NCBI GenBank assembly: GCA_965603365.1
Contig: CBFDCR010000034.1
Location: 1-56,232, forward strand
DNA from: JAHELQ01 sp965603365
Lineage (GTDB): Bacteria; Acidobacteriota; Aminicenantia; UBA2199
Length of the DNA: 56,232 nucleotides
Direction of reading: 5' to 3'
A program made the translations under genes and the position numbers. This document shows positions 17,484-25,609 of this stretch, one piece after another. Under the pieces are notes generated by a model. It was not told the DNA's origin. It saw only the letters and a program-made list of their open reading frames with translations, and did not search any database. Numbering within the stretch: the first letter of the stretch is position 1; every line of letters begins with the position of its first letter.

Positions 17484-17693
17484 TTGGGAATCGTTTGCCG
17501 GGGTTTGGGAACAATTTTTTAGGCATTGGCAATGACTTTTTAGGGCTTGCGAATCGTTTCGGAGGCGTTGGGAATGGTTTTTGAGCCCTTGTGAACGATT
17601 TCTTAACAGTTGGCAATCGCTCCCTATCCTCTGGGAACGGTTTCTTAGCCCCTGGCCATGATTTTTTAGCGCCGGGCAACAATTTTTTACACG
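17484..17693. repeat. 21-bp degenerate minisatellite, ten units in exact register
   Basis: Units begin at 17484, 17505, 17526, 17547, 17568, 17589, 17610, 17631, 17652 and 17673, all exactly 21 bp apart. The shared core is roughly YTGGGAAYSR followed by TTTTTTAG and a variable C/G-rich triplet. The units differ by many substitutions but no indels. On the minus strand two frames stay open through the array and give heptad peptides (N-x-S-Q-x-L-K/R in one, KKSFP-type in the other). The array fills the 422-nt gap between the S9 peptidase and the next reading frame. Confidence 0.9.
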
Positions 17694-17699
17694 GTTTTT

Positions 17700-18062
17700 T
17701 TGATAGTATATTTTGCCTGGCACCAAGAATCGAAATCTGCTCGAGATGACCTTTACAAATGGCAGATTACTATCGTCGATTCTTTTGCTTTTGTTGCTTA
17801 TAATGACTATCAAAATTCTAACATTCAGAATCTATTACCTCCAGATTCTAAAAAATCTATCTACGACGCTTACCAAATATTGAGGGATGTTTATCATAAA
17901 CTGAAACTGGCACGCGCTGCTCATGTGTTTTACGTGGGATATACGGGAAAGGGTGATGAAATAAGTAAAAAAAAAATTGAAGAATTAAAAGAATTCGTTT
18001 TTAGTATAAGCCCAGAACTGAACGAACTACTTGAGCGGATTAGACTAAATCAGTTAAAATAA
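17700..18062 (+). pseudogene. gene fragment without a convincing start
   Basis: An open frame of 120 codons starts directly after the minisatellite at a TTG within a T-run and contains no methionine codon at all. No ribosome site precedes it. The translated product is a mixed alpha/beta sequence with a charged helical C-terminus (KKKIEELKEFVFSI). I do not recognise it. It is best read as the 3' part of a gene whose 5' end has been lost, the first of several broken genes in this region; a genuine TTG-started gene is the alternative. Confidence 0.45.
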
Positions 18063-18170
18063 GGAGATCGGGTTGATCGGTGACGATGGATTTAAATGTG
18101 TGAACTTGATAGGGAGTAGGCAATGGGAGTGGTGAAATCCTGAAATAATCTGTTAAGCTTCTATATAAAC

Positions 18171-18201
18171 TTGACAAAGGAGGCAAAGTATTGCATATTA
18201 T
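18171..18201 (+). promoter_or_regulatory. promoter of the antitoxin-like gene
   Basis: Perfect TTGACA at 18171-18176 with CATATT 17 nt on, or TATTAT 19 nt on. It is followed by GAGGTGAT and the ATG at 18229. Confidence 0.45.
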
Positions 18202-18228
18202 GAATTATGCTGGTTGAGGTGATTTAAA

Positions 18229-18435
18229 ATGGAAGCAATTAGAGGCATATATGACGGCGAAAAATTTGTTCCTCTGGATAATTTTCAGCGGGGGGGAAAA
18301 TATAAAGTCATTATCACTTTTTTGGAAAAGTTCGACGAGGACGAAGAGATAAGGGAATTCTCTGCCCGGGCAGACGCATTCTCCTTCTAGGAAGACAAAA
18401 GAGAAGACATTTACCAGGAAAATTATAAAAAGTGA
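18229..18435 (+). pseudogene. antitoxin-like gene with an in-frame amber codon
   Basis: The ATG at 18229 has a good GAGGTGAT ribosome site. The frame gives 53 residues beginning MEAIRGIYDGEKFVPL, then TAG at 18388-18390, then 14 more sensible codons (EDKREDIYQENYKK) to TGA at 18433. The C-terminal end of this kind of small protein usually reads F-W-E-D...EDIY, so the TAG most likely replaces a TGG tryptophan codon. The N-terminal beta-strand pattern and the acidic C-terminus fit the antitoxin half of a type II toxin-antitoxin pair, but no toxin gene follows. The truncated 53-residue form could still be made. Confidence 0.55.
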
Positions 18436-18505
18436 ACTTTTCAGGTTTGGAAAAAATCTATGACTATCTCTGAACTCTGGAATTAGAGTATGTTATATTT
18501 TGTTA

Positions 18506-20173
18506 ATGCAAGGGGAAAAGGTCGTCCAGAAAAGATTGATTACCCAGGTAGATATTTCGCGGATATATGAAGATGTACTGGGTGATGTAATTTTTACTTT
18601 ACGGGCTGCCCAAAAAACCGGGCGGTTTGCCGATGCGTTGAAACTTCTATCTCTATCAGCCGATATACTCCAGGGACGAGATGTGTTCAGTTCAAATCTG
18701 AAAGACCATCCGTCGATTGCCATTCGACACCACTATCTCGACCGGTTATTAGACTATCTAAAAATGAAAGGCGAAGATTATGAAGTGGCCACTTATTATA
18801 TCTCGATTGCCAGGACGCTGGCGGAAGGCGGTCAGGTGCCGGAACTCGCTAAAGATCTCGACCGTCGCGGTTGTGCGATTATTCAGCAAGGTGCAAGATA
18901 TGGGGGAGCCGGAAGGGGATTTACTATTGAAAGTTTTTGCGATAGGACTTTGTTTATTGCCCATCAGGAAGGCCTAAAAACCGCTCTTGAAAAACTACAA
19001 ACAGCGACTCCGCAGGAGAACATCTATCCGGTCTACACAGAAGTGTTAAAACTATGGGTTAGTGCAAAACATAATAGTAAGAACACTATAAGCGAAATAA
19101 AAGATATTTTAAATCTGAACGATTTTCAGCGGGCTTATTCTTTATTGGGTGTGTTGGGCGGTGAAGACGGGCAGCTAACTAAAGAGGATCTGGAGAAACT
19201 CGCCAGTGAGGTCTTAAATTTTCTTCAAAACCAAATAATAGATGCCGGTAAGGAACAGACACAAAACGTACTCCCGGAAATCGTGGAAATGCTTTTGCGG
19301 CGAGGATTAAAAGATACGGCGAGGTATTTTTTACATTACTGGCAGCCCCAAAGGATCAGGGGCCTTCATAACTTTAAAAGCATACCAAATTTCTTGAAAA
19401 AAAAGGCTTTTGAAACCATTCTTGGTATTGCGGCCTTTAATCCTGAGAAATTTGAATTTATAGATTCAGACAGCCATGATCAACATGACCTTAAAATCAT
19501 AAAGGCCATTATGAAGAAGCTGTTTCCAGCTTTAATTGTCCGGGCAAAAGTACTTACGGGTGAAGCATCAGAAGTGATTATTTCCGAAATTACTCAGTGT
19601 CTGGAATTGTGGTCAGAAGGAAAGGATCTCCGGTATCCTGATCCTGAATTAAAACTTAGCTATATCGATGCTGCCTGCAGCCTCCTGGAAGCGGTTACTT
19701 ATCTGGAGACTTTTTACATAGATATAGTACGCAAAATATGTGATACTGCGAAGCAAATTATACCCGATCCCTATGAGAAAGGCTATCATCGATATGCCGA
19801 CATATTATCACAAGACGAGAGATACCACCGTCAGGCGGAGATAATGATTCAATGCCGGCAAGAAGAGATAAGTGCTCCCAGTTATAAGGCCGGTGAAAGA
19901 GTGGAGGCACTGCTCTTTTTGTATCCCATCGCTGCCCGGTTTGATCAACAAATGACTGAAAGAATCTTCGGTGAGGCACGGATGGCAGCTCGCGAATGGG
20001 AGAGCAATGTAGAAGGCCTGGCCTTCGCCCTTTTAAAAACGGCATCCCGTGCACAAGAAGAATTCGACTTTCAGGATGAACACCTGGTTAAACTATCAAA
20101 CGTATTTAAATGGTTAAAGCAAGTAGCTTTTGGTGACGCCGATATTCCTTTGCAGGGAGAAAGAGAGAGATGA
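18506..20173 (+). CDS. helical-repeat protein of unknown function, probably frameshifted at its 3' end
   Basis: About 555 residues, nearly all alpha-helical, in the manner of TPR/HEAT-like solenoids found in the C-terminal parts of large STAND-type proteins. No enzymatic motif, signal or membrane segment is seen. It could be the remnant of a longer gene: there is no ribosome site at ATG 18506 (nor at TTG 18500). The frame ends at TGA 20171-20173 just after an AG-dinucleotide run, and a sensible continuation lies in the next frame from there to 20642. The region is poorer in GC than the flanking core genes, consistent with foreign origin. Confidence 0.5.
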   Translation: MQGEKVVQKRLITQVDISRIYEDVLGDVIFTLRAAQKTGRFADALKLLSLSADILQGRDVFSSNLKDHPSIAIRHHYLDRLLDYLKMKGEDYEVATYYISIARTLAEGGQVPELAKDLDRRGCAIIQQGARYGGAGRGFTIESFCDRTLFIAHQEGLKTALEKLQTATPQENIYPVYTEVLKLWVSAKHNSKNTISEIKDILNLNDFQRAYSLLGVLGGEDGQLTKEDLEKLASEVLNFLQNQIIDAGKEQTQNVLPEIVEMLLRRGLKDTARYFLHYWQPQRIRGLHNFKSIPNFLKKKAFETILGIAAFNPEKFEFIDSDSHDQHDLKIIKAIMKKLFPALIVRAKVLTGEASEVIISEITQCLELWSEGKDLRYPDPELKLSYIDAACSLLEAVTYLETFYIDIVRKICDTAKQIIPDPYEKGYHRYADILSQDERYHRQAEIMIQCRQEEISAPSYKAGERVEALLFLYPIAARFDQQMTERIFGEARMAAREWESNVEGLAFALLKTASRAQEEFDFQDEHLVKLSNVFKWLKQVAFGDADIPLQGERER

Positions 20174-20642
20174 TATAATTACTCGATTTTCAAAATATAT
20201 CCGAGTAAATGTAAGAAGAGAGGAGAGGGAGACGGAGGTTCAAAAATTGTGTGGTTGGGCCGTCCAAAATGGCTTTGAAAATCACCAGGAAATAAAAAAT
20301 CTCCAATGTTTTGCCGACACTCTTCATCGATGGAGATCAAGCAAAAAGGATGAAAACAATTATCTTCATAGCGATTCTGTGCACCAAACCAATCCTTTGC
20401 TTGACACTTTTCGCGAAAATATGAAAAATATCCCTCAGGATGCGTTGTCATGCTTAACCGGGTCTTCAATAGATAAAATAAAAAAAATGACCAGAGTCGA
20501 AATCGAAGAGATTGTTGACGGTCTATTGGAAATCCTCCCCTCATCCAGAATTCCCGAATTAATCAAGTTCAATGATATTGACGAGTATGATCGAGGAACC
20601 CAAAGGGCTTATATCCTTACGCCTGGCGGAGATTTAACATGA
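20130..20642 (+). pseudogene. displaced 3' part of the helical-repeat gene
   Basis: An open frame overlapping the end of the preceding gene by 44 nt in another phase. Its ATG at 20130 sits inside the upstream coding sequence without a ribosome site. Joining the two frames in the AGAGAGAG run near 20160-20168 gives a smooth protein reading GERERDDIITRFSKYI. The rest is helical and charged with no domain I know. It ends in an ATGA overlap with the next small frame, the arrangement of an intact operon, which suggests the frameshift is recent or is a sequencing error in the run. Confidence 0.5.
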
Positions 20643-21268
20643 ATGATGAATTAATAGAAAAAGGGGAAAAGATCATTGAGGAACTTGGCGATGAGTGGTT
20701 GGGTGGACAGGGGATGTTGAATCAATGGATGTGCCACTATGTTGCTGAATTAATGGAAAAATCAAGGTCAAATAATGTAGAGGAATCGGAGGCTGCGGCG
20801 TAGAAATGCTCTCAGATAATTCTTAAGCTTTGGGACCAAAAAGTTAAAAACCAGATTATTGATATAAAAAGAAAAGTCAGAGATATTAATTTTATGATAT
20901 TAGAAGAAAATGAAAATTTTTATCAGACCATTAGAGATGCAGTTGAAAATTCTGAAAAAATCAAGAGTGGTGAATTAAACATCGAGAACGGGATAAATCT
21001 CCTCTCTTTAAGTGAAGTGGGAAATTGGTTAATAGAGCTCCTATGGCTATCAGAAGTCATAATCAATCAGGATGCAGAAATCCTGGATGAAGCCGTTCGG
21101 ATACTTGTAAAATCTGAAGAAGAAACCCAGAAAATTCGTAAAAAAGTGTCAAAAGTCTTTCCGGGGCTTGAAAATATCGATCTTCCTATTCGAGATGAGA
21201 CGCAAGAACAAATAAAAGAAGCTTTACGTGCTATAGACAGGATTCGCCGAAAAATCATCTGGGAATAA
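20639..21268 (+). pseudogene. unknown helical protein interrupted by an amber codon
   Basis: The ATG at 20639 overlaps the previous stop (ATGA). After 54 codons ending EAAA a TAG occurs at 20801-20803. The same frame then continues without interruption (KCSQIILKLWDQK...) through 20894 to TAA at 21266. The two parts read as one protein of about 209 residues in which GAG or CAG has become TAG. The second part alone could start at ATG 20894 (124 residues). Composition is Glu/Lys-rich and helical. No family is recognised. Its link to the upstream gene suggests a two-gene unit that has decayed. Confidence 0.5.
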
Positions 21269-21690
21269 ATAGGTAAAAAAAGAGTCAAAAAGTACGTCAT
21301 CTCACCGGCGACGATATCAAGTCATTGTACCTGCTGGGAGACAAATCTCTGGCCTTTGTGGAAGCAGCATTTAGATATGCCAATGAAAGGCGCAACCTGT
21401 TTCCCGGTTACCTGGAATTCGACGAATTCAAAAAAAATCTGAATTTGTATTCCCAGCTAAAACAGGTACAGGAATTCCTCAAGCCGTTGGCCGAAAAGGT
21501 GGTCGATACGACCAGGGCAGTCGGTTCCGAGGCTTTTTTGGCAGCCCGCACTTTTTACAAGGCGGTGCAGGATGCCTCGGCCAACAGCGTTGCGTGTTCC
21601 AGGCTGCGATGCCATTGCCCAGGATCTGGGCAGGCGGTTTGCCTATGCTCGGCGAGCGGAAAAGCCCGAAGAGGAAACCGAAGAATCATG
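21269..21690 (+). pseudogene. remnant of a conserved small protein with lost start and two frameshifts
   Basis: The core LYLLGDKSLAFVEAAFRYA and GSEAFLAARTFYKAVQDA belongs to a small family often seen as hypothetical protein in Bacteroidota and other anaerobes, with a GDKSL-F and GSEAY-A pattern. Here the expected start is ATA at 21269 (ATAGGTAAAAAA, from ATG). The frame shifts between KKYV and HLTGDD near 21295. A further insertion near 21590-21600 shifts it again, after which VPGCDAIAQDLGRRFAYA continues in the third frame to TGA at 21688. Three separate lesions make a pseudogene far more likely than an error. Confidence 0.6.
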
Positions 21691-21791
21691 AATCGGTGTG
21701 AACTGAAATGATAAAGGTACAACCCGGGGTGTCAGCGGTGACGTTCAGAGTCATAGAGCGGCGGCAAAAAGTGATGATCTTATAAGTTAAA

Positions 21792-22529
21792 ATGATAAAA
21801 CGGAGGATATACAAAGTGCCCCGTGGACAGGGATCAACAGCCCGTGGAGGGCATCTAATTGGTGAAAGTGCAGAAAACAGGGGGCTCTTTTCTGCAGCCG
21901 GTGAAAAGGCAAAATACAGTAATATCGATGCCAATGACCAGGCCAGGTCGCTGCGCAGGGCCATTGATCTACTTGACAAAGCCGAGGTAATCTCCTGTGT
22001 GTTTCATAGCAAGGCTTCGGGATTGCCGCTAAAAGCCGGTAAGAACGATAAAGTATTTAAGATGTTTTTCCTCGATGTCGGCTTAATGAATCGTATTTGC
22101 GGTATTCAAAATATACCCCTTCCCCAACTGGAAAAGAGAGAATTTATCAATGAAGGCAAAATGGCCGAACAATTTATCCATCAACATCTTCTTCGTATTG
22201 GCAGACCAAATGAAAAACCCCAATTGTTTTACTGGTTGAGGGAGGGGCAATCCGTCAATGCAGAGGTGGATTTTGTGATTCAATTGAATGGAAGGGTGGT
22301 GGCCGTTGAAGTCAAGGCCGGTAAAAGCGGCTCATTAAAATCTCTGCACCGGTTTATCTGGGGAAAAAAGGCAAAGCGGGCCGTACGCTTCGATCTCAAT
22401 CCACCCTCTACGATGAGCTGCCACCATAAGGTAAACTACCGGAAGGAGGTGACGGACATTGCCTTTCAGATGCTTTCCCTGCCGCTTTATATGGTGGAGC
22501 AATTGCCCCGTCTATATCAAAAATGGTGA
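21792..22529 (+). pseudogene. C-terminal fragment of a DUF4143-type ATP-binding protein
   Basis: The 245-residue frame matches only the C-terminal part of AAA-type ATPases that carry DUF4143. The GEKAKYSNID...RAIDLLDKAEVI segment is followed by FKMFFLDVGLMNR and then a PD-(D/E)xK-like core, AEVDFVI...VAVEVKAGKSG. Full-length members have about 150 further N-terminal residues with Walker A and B motifs, which are absent. The first 35 residues do not resemble the family. It is therefore a truncated relic, though the nuclease-like end is intact. Such genes are typical of mobile or defence-associated regions. Confidence 0.65.
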
Positions 22530-22542
22530 TTGGCGGTAAATG

Positions 22543-22551
22543 TGGTACAAT
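22543..22551 (+). promoter_or_regulatory. extended -10 promoter of ispE, predicting a leaderless mRNA
   Basis: TGG-TACAAT ends at 22551, 9 nt before the ATG at 22561. Transcription would begin almost at the start codon. It also excludes the in-frame ATG at 22540, which lies upstream of the box. Confidence 0.45.
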
Positions 22552-22560
22552 GGGGGGGAG

Positions 22561-23481
22561 ATGATTGAGTTGAAGTCCTTTGCCAAGATTAACCTGGGGC
22601 TGGAAATCACCGGCAAGCGGGCCGATGGGTATCATGAACTGCGCACCATTTTTCAGACGATAGATTGGTTTGATACGGTCAGGATCAAGGAAAACCGATC
22701 CGGGAAACTGCAGTTGGGGGGCAGCCGTGGTTCGGTTGCCTGGGATGACACCAATACCGTCGCTAAAGCCTATCGATTAATTCGAGAGAACTATACAAGC
22801 GCTGCCGATCGGGGATTTGACATATTCATCGAAAAAAGGGTGCCGGCCGGATCGGGGCTGGGCGGCGGCAGCAGTAATGCGGCGGCGGTGCTTCTGTTTT
22901 TGAATGAGTACCTAAGATTACAAATATCCTTCGACGATCTCGTAAATATGGCCGGAACGGTCGGGGCGGATGTGCCCTTTTTCCTGGTGGGGGGGGGCGT
23001 GCTGGCGGAGGGGATCGGCGATAAAATGACCCGGCTCGACGATTTACCGGAGCGGTTACTGGGCATCGTGACCCCCGATATTGAGGTCTCCACCCGCCAT
23101 ATTTTTTCCCGCTTTGGCTTGACATCTGCCTCATTTGACAGTAAAATAACTAAGTTTTTGGAGTCCCTTAAATTCGATATCCTGGAAAATGATCTGGAGT
23201 CCGTTACGTTTGGATTGTTTCCTGAGATTAAGGAGATAAAAAGAAAGATGCTGGATTGTGGATGTGAGTGTGCCTTGATGAGCGGCAGCGGCGGTGCCGT
23301 CTACTGTCTTTTCCAGGAAGAGAATATACGGGATCTCCAGGAGTTGTTTCCCCGGATGATGGTGACGAAGACGATCGGAAGAAAATATTATCGAAATAAT
23401 ATTGGGGCGTGGCCAAGCGGTAAGGCATCGGCCTTTGGAGCCGATATCGGAGGTTCGAATCCTCCCGCCCCAGCCAGGTGA
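22561..23481 (+). CDS. ispE: 4-diphosphocytidyl-2-C-methyl-D-erythritol kinase
   Basis: GHMP kinase of the non-mevalonate isoprenoid pathway; it phosphorylates the 2-hydroxyl of CDP-methylerythritol with ATP in the cytoplasm. The opening LKSFAKINLGLEI and GKRADGYHEL, the ATP-binding PAGSGLGGGSSNAA (residues 95-108) and the C-terminal LMSGSGGAVYCLF are all family hallmarks. The start at 22561 fits the family. The frame has no stop before the tRNA-Gln gene. Residues 1-280 are normal IspE length, and about 25 further residues are encoded by the tRNA gene itself, ending at TGA 23479-23481 behind the CCA. It heads the conserved run ispE, tRNA-Gln, prs, rplY. Confidence 0.92.
   Translation: MIELKSFAKINLGLEITGKRADGYHELRTIFQTIDWFDTVRIKENRSGKLQLGGSRGSVAWDDTNTVAKAYRLIRENYTSAADRGFDIFIEKRVPAGSGLGGGSSNAAAVLLFLNEYLRLQISFDDLVNMAGTVGADVPFFLVGGGVLAEGIGDKMTRLDDLPERLLGIVTPDIEVSTRHIFSRFGLTSASFDSKITKFLESLKFDILENDLESVTFGLFPEIKEIKRKMLDCGCECALMSGSGGAVYCLFQEENIRDLQELFPRMMVTKTIGRKYYRNNIGAWPSGKASAFGADIGGSNPPAPAR
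23403..23476 (+). tRNA. tRNA-Gln (anticodon TTG)
   Basis: Complete cloverleaf: acceptor TGGGGCG/CGCCCCA, D stem GCC/GGC, anticodon stem TCGGC/GCCGA with loop CTTTGGA (anticodon TTG), T arm with GGTTCGAATCC. The 3' CCA is encoded (23474-23476). The gene lies wholly inside the ispE reading frame and 14 nt before prs, the same place this tRNA occupies in many Deltaproteobacteria. Confidence 0.95.
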
Positions 23482-23490
23482 AGGTATAAA

Positions 23491-24435
23491 ATGAAAGGAT
23501 GCAAATGTTTGGTGTTTTCAGGTTCTTCGAATTTGAAACTGGCCAATGCCATCGTCAAACATCTGGGCGTGAAACTGGGCCAATGTGTATTGGGCACCTT
23601 TTCGGATGGTGAAATCAAGTTTCAAAGTCAGGAAAATGTCCGGGGAGCGGACGTCTTTGTGATTCAGTCCCTCACCGAAGACATCAATTTTCACATCATG
23701 GAATTATTGTTAATGGCCGACGCCATTAAGAGGGCTTCGGCCAATAGAATTACTGCGGTCATACCCTATTATGCCTATGGCCGACAGGACCGGAAAGATC
23801 GGCCCAGGGTGCCGATTTCCGCCAGGCTGCTGGCCGACCTGCTGGAGACCGCCGGCTTTTCCCGGGTACTGACCATCGATCTACATGCCAACCAGATTCA
23901 GGGATTTTTCAACGTACCGGTGGATAATTTAATGGCCCTGCCGATATTTATCGACCATTTCAAGAAGATGAAGTTAAAAGACCTGGTGGTGGTTTCCCCC
24001 GATGCCGGCGGTGTCGAGAGGGCGCTGTTGTTTTCCGGACACATCAATGCCGGGCTGGCGGTGGCCAACAAGCGGCGGGAGGAGGCCAATGTGGCGGAAT
24101 TGATTAATGTTATCGGCGATGTGGAAGACCGAAACGCCATCATTGTGGATGATATAGTCGACACCGCCGGAACCTTGAACCAGACGATTAAAGCACTCAA
24201 GAATAAGGGTGCCAAAAAAGTCTATGCGGTGTGTACCCACGGTATTTTGTCCGGTAAGGCCATTGAGAGGATCCTGGACGCACCGGTAGAGAAAATCTTT
24301 ATTGCCGACACCGTACCGGTAAAAGAAGACAAACTAAATTGTGGCAAAATAGAGGTGCTGTCGGTGGCCAGATTGTTTGCCGATGCCATTGACAGTATCC
24401 ACAAAGAGACATCGGTGTCAAAATTATTTTTGTAA
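23491..24435 (+). CDS. prs: ribose-phosphate pyrophosphokinase
   Basis: Makes PRPP from ribose 5-phosphate and ATP for purine, pyrimidine, His, Trp and NAD synthesis. The 314 residues match the class I enzyme length. The N-terminal FSGSSNLKLA and FSDGEIKFQ, the YYAYGRQDRK catalytic loop and the PRPP-binding IVDDIVDTAGTL motif (about 214-225) are all present. It lies 14 nt after tRNA-Gln and 12 nt before rplY. Confidence 0.96.
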   Translation: MKGCKCLVFSGSSNLKLANAIVKHLGVKLGQCVLGTFSDGEIKFQSQENVRGADVFVIQSLTEDINFHIMELLLMADAIKRASANRITAVIPYYAYGRQDRKDRPRVPISARLLADLLETAGFSRVLTIDLHANQIQGFFNVPVDNLMALPIFIDHFKKMKLKDLVVVSPDAGGVERALLFSGHINAGLAVANKRREEANVAELINVIGDVEDRNAIIVDDIVDTAGTLNQTIKALKNKGAKKVYAVCTHGILSGKAIERILDAPVEKIFIADTVPVKEDKLNCGKIEVLSVARLFADAIDSIHKETSVSKLFL

Positions 24436-24447
24436 AAGAGGTAATAC

Positions 24448-25116
24448 ATGGAAAACGTTGTAAATCTTAAAGCCGACTCCCGAATGGGGGTAGGGAAAAA
24501 GATCGCCCGAAATCTAAGAAGGGCGGGGAAGATCCCGGCCATCATTTATGGACTCGATAAAGAGGCGATCCCCATTTCCCTTTCTATTGATGATGTGAAA
24601 GATGTTTTAAAGATGGAGAAGGGACAAAACACCATTTTAAGGATCGAGAGGGATAATAAAATACACGTGGATGCTATGTTGAAGGAAATCCAGTATGATT
24701 ATCTATCCGATAATATCATTCATGCCGATTTTATTCGTATCGATTTAAATAAGCCGATAGATGTATCGGTGCCCGTAGTGGCCAAAGGCGAATCCATCGG
24801 CGTAAAGATGGAAGACGGGATTTTCGATTTTATCACCAGACACATCGAAGTGAGATGTCTGCCCACCCTGATCCCCAAAGAAATTGAAATCGATGTCAGC
24901 GACTTACATTCGGGCCACTCCATTAAGGCCGAGGATCTTGAGGTGGGTGAAGGGGTCCAATTTATTTCGGATCCTAACATCGTGATCTGTGCGGTTAGCG
25001 CCAAGAGGGGTGCCGAAGAATTGGAGGAAGCTGAAGAGGAAGTGCCGGAAGAGGAGGCTGCTGCCGAAGAGAAACCTGAAGCAAGTAAGGCTGAAGATAA
25101 AAAAGAAGGTGAATAA
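24448..25116 (+). CDS. rplY: 50S ribosomal protein bL25 (TL5/CTC long form)
   Basis: Binds 5S rRNA in the large subunit. The N-terminal 5S-binding domain covers about residues 1-92 (ADSRMGVGKKIARNLRRAGKIPAIIYG) and the C-terminal beta domain about 95-185, making it the CTC/TL5 form. An acidic Glu/Ala-rich tail of about 35 residues follows. In the related Deltaproteobacterial order pth and ychF would come next; here rpsF follows after 61 nt. Confidence 0.94.
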   Translation: MENVVNLKADSRMGVGKKIARNLRRAGKIPAIIYGLDKEAIPISLSIDDVKDVLKMEKGQNTILRIERDNKIHVDAMLKEIQYDYLSDNIIHADFIRIDLNKPIDVSVPVVAKGESIGVKMEDGIFDFITRHIEVRCLPTLIPKEIEIDVSDLHSGHSIKAEDLEVGEGVQFISDPNIVICAVSAKRGAEELEEAEEEVPEEEAAAEEKPEASKAEDKKEGE

Positions 25117-25177
25117 ATATCTTCTTGCTCCCTTTACAGAGGGGGCTGCCTAAACCATAAGGAGGTATAAGGTTATA

Positions 25178-25609
25178 ATGAATAGAAAATATGAAATCGG
25201 GTTTATCGTAAACCCTGAAGCAACCGATGAAGAGGTCAAAAAAATCGCCGATACCATGGCAGGAATCATCGAGAAAGCCGATGGTACGGTGGAGAGCATT
25301 GACGAGTGGGGTAGAAAGAGGTTGGCCTATCCTATTCAAAAGCACGATGAAGGCATTTATACGTTTATTAACACCAGTGTAAAAGGCACAGCCTTCATAG
25401 AAATTGAGCGGAGATTGAAACAGAATGAAAAGGTATTGCGATTCATTGTGCTCCGGCTGGATGAAAGACTGAAGAAAAGCAACCGGTTAATCAAGAAATG
25501 GAAAAGAATGGAAAAATTCTCCAGAAAACATCAGGAGTCTTCCAGGAAGGATGAGGGTGAAAACTATGTAAGAGATAAGGAGAGGGCTGATGCAGAACAG
25601 CAAAAATAG
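25178..25609 (+). CDS. rpsF: 30S ribosomal protein bS6
   Basis: Small-subunit protein pairing with bS18 on the central domain of 16S rRNA. The ferredoxin-like core (YEIGFIVNPEATDEEV..., DEWGRKRLAYPIQKHDEGIY, RFIVLRLDERLKK) spans residues 1-100. A basic, charged extension of about 40 residues follows. An AAGGAGGT site precedes the ATG. Its end overlaps the start of rpsR by 20 nt, indicating coupled translation with its partner; the ssb gene often found between them is absent. Confidence 0.94.
   Translation: MNRKYEIGFIVNPEATDEEVKKIADTMAGIIEKADGTVESIDEWGRKRLAYPIQKHDEGIYTFINTSVKGTAFIEIERRLKQNEKVLRFIVLRLDERLKKSNRLIKKWKRMEKFSRKHQESSRKDEGENYVRDKERADAEQQK

Noticed and set aside
17484..17693. CRISPR array
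   Set aside because: The 21-bp units are contiguous with no unique spacers and no cas genes are nearby.
17157..17813. Long minus-strand frame through the minisatellite with a heptad-repeat protein
   Set aside because: It overlaps the 3' end of the S9 peptidase, has no ribosome site, and its repeat arises from the 21-bp DNA period; a second minus-strand frame is equally open there.
18229..21268. Genome-wide recoding of TAG as a sense codon
   Set aside because: Intact genes in the window end in TAG (for example at 1341 and 3350), so TAG is a normal stop; the two in-frame ambers are better explained by decay.
21708..21785. 25-codon ORF between the two relics
   Set aside because: No ribosome site, no recognisable sequence, and it lies in a decayed region.
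22540..22560. Upstream start codon for ispE
   Set aside because: It adds residues absent from the family and lies upstream of the likely -10 box, so it would not be transcribed from that promoter.
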